In this document: in pieces, positions 4,880 to 7,562 of the stretch
How positions within the stretch are numbered: position 1 is the first letter of the stretch
How the letters are laid out: every line of letters starts with the position of its first letter
Assembly (NCBI GenBank): GCA_902803245.1
Contig: CADCPJ010000114.1
Location: forward strand, 1 to 7,562
Direction of reading: 5' to 3'
Origin: an uncultured Lachnospiraceae bacterium
Lineage (GTDB): Bacteria > Bacillota > Clostridia > Lachnospirales > Lachnospiraceae
DNA: 7,562 nt
Program-made: the position numbers and the translations under genes
The notes under the pieces: generated by a model
The model's input: the letters and a program-made list of their open reading frames with translations, nothing else
What the model was told of the DNA's origin: nothing
Databases searched by the model: none

Positions 4880-7562
4880 TCAGTACTTGGTGATCTCGGT
4901 CAGCGGTGTCTTCTGTATGTTCTTAAATGAGATCCAGTTGATGACAGCGGAGAGAACGCCGTTGATGCCGACGGAGATGCACCACGAAAGAACGGAGACG
5001 CTCCTTATGTACATCGTGTAATCCGATTCGATGCTCTTTACGATCAGGCCGCTCATCAGGATGCCGGCGATGAGGCCGAGGACGATTCCTGCAATATTGA
5101 TCAGCATCGTCTCCCTCAGCAGATACCCGGTCAGCTGCCTGGCCGAAAATCCGTTGACCTTCATCACCAGGAGCTCCTTCATCCTGCGGTTTACCAGGAT
5201 GTTGGTCAGGTTGATCATGATGAGAAGGGTGTCCGTTACCGAGATGAGGACCATGATCAGAGCCACGAGATTGAAGAGCTTCTTCGTGCTGTCGTAGCGG
5301 GCCGCGAAGTCGGAGGGCCGCTCGAACTGCGCCGAGGGGCAGACCTGGGCGACGGCGGCAGCCGCTTCTTCCGTATGGTCGCCAAGATGACAGTAATAGC
5401 TGTTGTATACGGGATCCTCGCCGAAGATCTCATGGTAAGCGGAGGGACTTAAGACGCCCATGGAGCCCGCGTGGAAGCGGAAGGATCCGGCGGCCGAGGC
5501 TCTTTTCGGGACGAGATCGCTGCCGTAGAGGAGAAGCGTGTCGTCCGCGAACAGCGTGTGCATCTCGCAGAATTTTTCCGGCAGCAGAATTCCGCTGTCC
5601 GGGAGCTCTTCGGAGAGGGACACATAATCCTTTAGCTGCGCGCTGTCCGCCGCAAGAAGATAGAAGGCGGCCGATTCATCGGCGCACTCATAGAGCGCCG
5701 CCTGATAGGAGACGGGGAGATAGCTTGCGCCGTACTCCTTAAGGACGTTCTCAACCTTCTCCCTGTCCGCATCATCCGGATCTGCGCCCAGGTCAATTCT
5801 TAAGCTGTAGCGGTAGATTTCATGCTCCTGATAGGCGAATGCGTCGTTGAAAGAGGAACGTATAGTAAATCCGATCCCGATGAGCATGACGCTTCCGACG
5901 ACTACGACGATGGACACAATTACCCGCTTCAGGTCCGTCACGATATTCCGGATAATCAGCCGGGAATAGAGGGACTGCCCGGAACGGCTCTTCCCGGAGG
6001 CCCTGCGCTTCAGCGCTTTTTTGGCCGGCTCACTGCCGTTCATAAGCCCGACGGCGGTGCATTTCAGAAGATTCCTGCACGAATACCAAACGACCAGGGT
6101 GGCGACGATGAGCGTCGCGCCTCCGACGACCGCGGCGGTGTCCGGCACAAAGAGAGCCTTGATCCTGCCGAACACATACAGGTTTTCGAGCAGAATCATG
6201 ATGATGCTCGTGACCACCATGCAAAGGACGAGTCCCAAAGAGACTCCGATCACTGCGGCGGAGACGCCGAAGAGCATGTATTTGCCGCGGATCTCGTTTG
6301 TTCGGAAGCCCATGGCTTTTAAGGCTCCCACCTGCTGCTGCTCATCGCTGATGATGATCGCCATCGTGGAGAAGATCACGAGGGAGCCTATGATGGCGAA
6401 CATCGGAACAAAAAAGGTGGCGAAGCCGAAGATCGACTGATTGGAGGACTTAAGGAAGACAAAGCTCTCGTTGGTTCTCCTGTTCAAGACGATAAACCGC
6501 GCATCATCGAGGCTGTCGATTCTCTCTCTTGCGTCCCGGAGACTTTTTTCGGCCTTCTCCTTTTCGCTGCCGTACTCGGCCCATTTTTCATCCAGCTCCT
6601 GCCTTGCATCAAGAATCTCAGAATCGGCCGACTCCCTCGCCTCGTTGTACTCCTGCCGCCTGGCAGTGAGATCGCTGCGGCCCTCTGTAATCAGATGATC
6701 TGCGTCTTTTTTTTGCGTCTCATACTGCTCCTGCCCTCTTACAAGCTCTGCATGTCCGTCTGCGAGCTGCCGGTCCGCGTCCTTTTTTTCCTTCTCGTAT
6801 TCGATGCGGCCGCTCTCAAGCTTCTCCTTTCCTTCCGCGATCTTAAGCTGCGCGTCAATCTTTTCCGTGCGGTACTCGTCCCAGCCGTCCGTCAGGTCGC
6901 TCCGGCCAGCGCGCAGCCGTTTGGCGGTCTCCTCCTTTTCGCTTAACCAGGTCTCTTTGCCGCTGACAAGCTGCGACCTCGCATCTTCAATCATAGAGAC
7001 CGCTTCCGCCCTTTTTTCGCGATACAGTTCCCAGTTCTCATCGAGGGCAGCCCTGGAAGCAGCGAGGGTGTCCCAGCCCTCATCGAGACGCGCGCGGGCA
7101 CCGGGCAGATCGGCTTCCCTTATCCGCCTCTTAAGTTCGGCTTCCTTTTTGCTGTATTCCTCTTCGCCGGCGTCGATCTTTTCCTTTGCCGAGTACAGTT
7201 TGCCTAGCGCACTCTTAAGCTCCTTCCTTTTGCTTTTGAGCTCGCTCTTCGCCGCTGCGACCGCGGGCTCCTTCCTGATCTCCTTCGGGAGGGAATTGAT
7301 AGCTGAAAGAGCTGCGTCCATGACGCTTAAGACCTCCTCGCTCTTTTCGAGGGTGGGGGAGTCCTTGAGACCATTTAAGAGCTCGCGGACAAGGCGGATT
7401 GCCTCTCTGGCCTGAGCTTTTGCTATTTCATCCGATCCGGCAGTCCCGGATCCGCTGTCGGGATTCCTGTCCGGCTTCTTGTCGGGCTTCTTGTCCGGAG
7501 AGCTTTCGGGAGAGCTTTCGGGACTGCTCTCGGGAGAGCTGTCGGGAGTACTGTCCAGATCG
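4880..7562 (-). CDS. FtsX/MacB-family ABC transporter permease with extracellular coiled coil, 5' end outside window
   Basis: The reading frame is open to the window edge, so the gene is truncated at its 5' end; 893 residues are visible. Numbering from the first in-frame ATG (7321), a further 80 residues lie upstream, starting with an Asp/Ser/Pro-rich repeat. Residues 1-270 form a charged alpha-helical coiled coil. An FtsX half follows with membrane segments near 297-325, 349-378 and 394-414, including the conserved cytoplasmic EQQQVGALKAMGFR. A second half has segments near 465-487, 681-707, 735-763 and 773-797, with RRMKELLVMKVNGF as the matching cytoplasmic loop. Between 488 and 680 lies a second extracellular domain with four cysteines (546, 585, 644, 661) that could form disulfides. 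By FtsX topology a first membrane segment must lie upstream of the window, giving eight in total, with the coiled coil outside the cell between segments 1 and 2. The protein should act with the GAF-ATPase encoded next, either moving a substrate or, as FtsX and MacB do, transmitting ATP-driven force across the membrane. The substrate is unknown. The ATG at 7321 is probably internal. Confidence 0.93.
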   Translation of the reverse strand, partial: DLDSTPDSSPESSPESSPESSPDKKPDKKPDRNPDSGSGTAGSDEIAKAQAREAIRLVRELLNGLKDSPTLEKSEEVLSVMDAALSAINSLPKEIRKEPAVAAAKSELKSKRKELKSALGKLYSAKEKIDAGEEEYSKKEAELKRRIREADLPGARARLDEGWDTLAASRAALDENWELYREKRAEAVSMIEDARSQLVSGKETWLSEKEETAKRLRAGRSDLTDGWDEYRTEKIDAQLKIAEGKEKLESGRIEYEKEKKDADRQLADGHAELVRGQEQYETQKKDADHLITEGRSDLTARRQEYNEARESADSEILDARQELDEKWAEYGSEKEKAEKSLRDARERIDSLDDARFIVLNRRTNESFVFLKSSNQSIFGFATFFVPMFAIIGSLVIFSTMAIIISDEQQQVGALKAMGFRTNEIRGKYMLFGVSAAVIGVSLGLVLCMVVTSIIMILLENLYVFGRIKALFVPDTAAVVGGATLIVATLVVWYSCRNLLKCTAVGLMNGSEPAKKALKRRASGKSRSGQSLYSRLIIRNIVTDLKRVIVSIVVVVGSVMLIGIGFTIRSSFNDAFAYQEHEIYRYSLRIDLGADPDDADREKVENVLKEYGASYLPVSYQAALYECADESAAFYLLAADSAQLKDYVSLSEELPDSGILLPEKFCEMHTLFADDTLLLYGSDLVPKRASAAGSFRFHAGSMGVLSPSAYHEIFGEDPVYNSYYCHLGDHTEEAAAAVAQVCPSAQFERPSDFAARYDSTKKLFNLVALIMVLISVTDTLLIMINLTNILVNRRMKELLVMKVNGFSARQLTGYLLRETMLINIAGIVLGLIAGILMSGLIVKSIESDYTMYIRSVSVLSWCISVGINGVLSAVINWISFKNIQKTPLTEITKY
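6527..7051 (-). repeat. Seven 25-residue (75-bp) coiled-coil repeats in the permease
   Basis: Residues 91-265 of the permease (counting from the ATG at 7321) divide without gaps into seven 25-residue units starting at 91, 116, 141, 166, 191, 216 and 241. Shared positions are Leu at 3 (Ile in none of these seven), Trp or Tyr at 10, usually Lys or Arg at 14-15, Ala at 17 in most, Leu or Ile at 21, and a D/E-A/G-R/K/H ending. A degenerate eighth unit fits at 47-71, and a half unit at 77-90 precedes the regular array. The units differ at many bases, including synonymous changes in shared KKDAD segments, so the duplication is old and kept by protein-level selection. A 25-residue period equals seven helical turns at about 3.57 residues per turn, between heptad and hendecad coils. 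Confidence 0.8.
7448..7555 (-). repeat. 12-bp tandem repeat encoding Asp/Glu-Ser-Ser-Pro units
   Basis: On the minus strand nine consecutive 12-base units, in frame with the permease, encode DSTP, DSSP, three ESSP, two DKKP, DRNP and DSGS. Neighbouring copies are nearly identical, for example GAAAGCTCTCCC followed by GAAAGCTCTCCG. The product is a hydrophilic, probably disordered linker between the missing first membrane segment and the coiled coil. The array may continue past the window edge. Near-identical short units like this often change copy number between strains. Confidence 0.85.

Noticed and set aside
6527..7051. The 75-bp periodicity as a CRISPR array or mobile repeat
   Set aside because: The units are diverged in-frame protein repeats with no spacers and no identical repeat core; they encode a coiled coil.

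Overview
The window looks like chromosomal DNA from a Gram-positive member of the Firmicutes, most likely a Clostridia species of the Lachnospiraceae type. The grounds are strong AGGAGG-type ribosome binding sites, moderately GC-rich coding sequence, and an FtsX-type ABC permease with a long surface coiled coil, a form I know mainly from gut and rumen Clostridia. The genus cannot be fixed from the sequence alone. I see no tRNA, rRNA, CRISPR array, insertion sequence or phage gene.

There are four protein genes, one on the plus strand and three on the minus strand. Positions 83-1825 (+) encode a compact cytoplasmic glycoside hydrolase of family GH2 with both catalytic glutamates intact. It converges on a minus-strand lipase-like alpha/beta hydrolase (1887-3383), and the two genes share one bidirectional hairpin terminator in the 61-base gap. 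A 190-base intergenic region above the hydrolase holds a candidate promoter with an inverted repeat. Above that lies a two-gene minus-strand transporter unit. The upstream gene is a large FtsX/MacB-type permease (4880 to beyond the window edge at 7562, 5' end missing). The downstream gene, 85 bases later, is an ATPase in which a GAF sensory domain is fused in front of a complete ABC nucleotide-binding domain (3574-4794).

The permease and GAF-ATPase very probably form one machine. The duplicated FtsX permease would carry two extracellular modules: a Ser/Pro/Asp-rich and coiled-coil stalk built from exact 25-residue repeats, and a second domain of about 190 residues. The ATPase dimer would drive it from the cytoplasm, with the GAF domains placed to gate ATPase work by a bound ligand or redox state. 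The hydrolase lies on the same strand downstream and could be functionally linked, but it has its own leader region. The GH2 gene is probably unrelated sugar catabolism.

The most interesting material is the GAF-ABC fusion, the regular 25-residue coiled-coil repeat with long A-tracts in its coding strand, and the 12-bp tandem repeat at the window edge. The commonest pitfall is start choice: upstream TTG codons would wrongly extend both the ATPase and the hydrolase, and the first ATG visible in the permease is internal.
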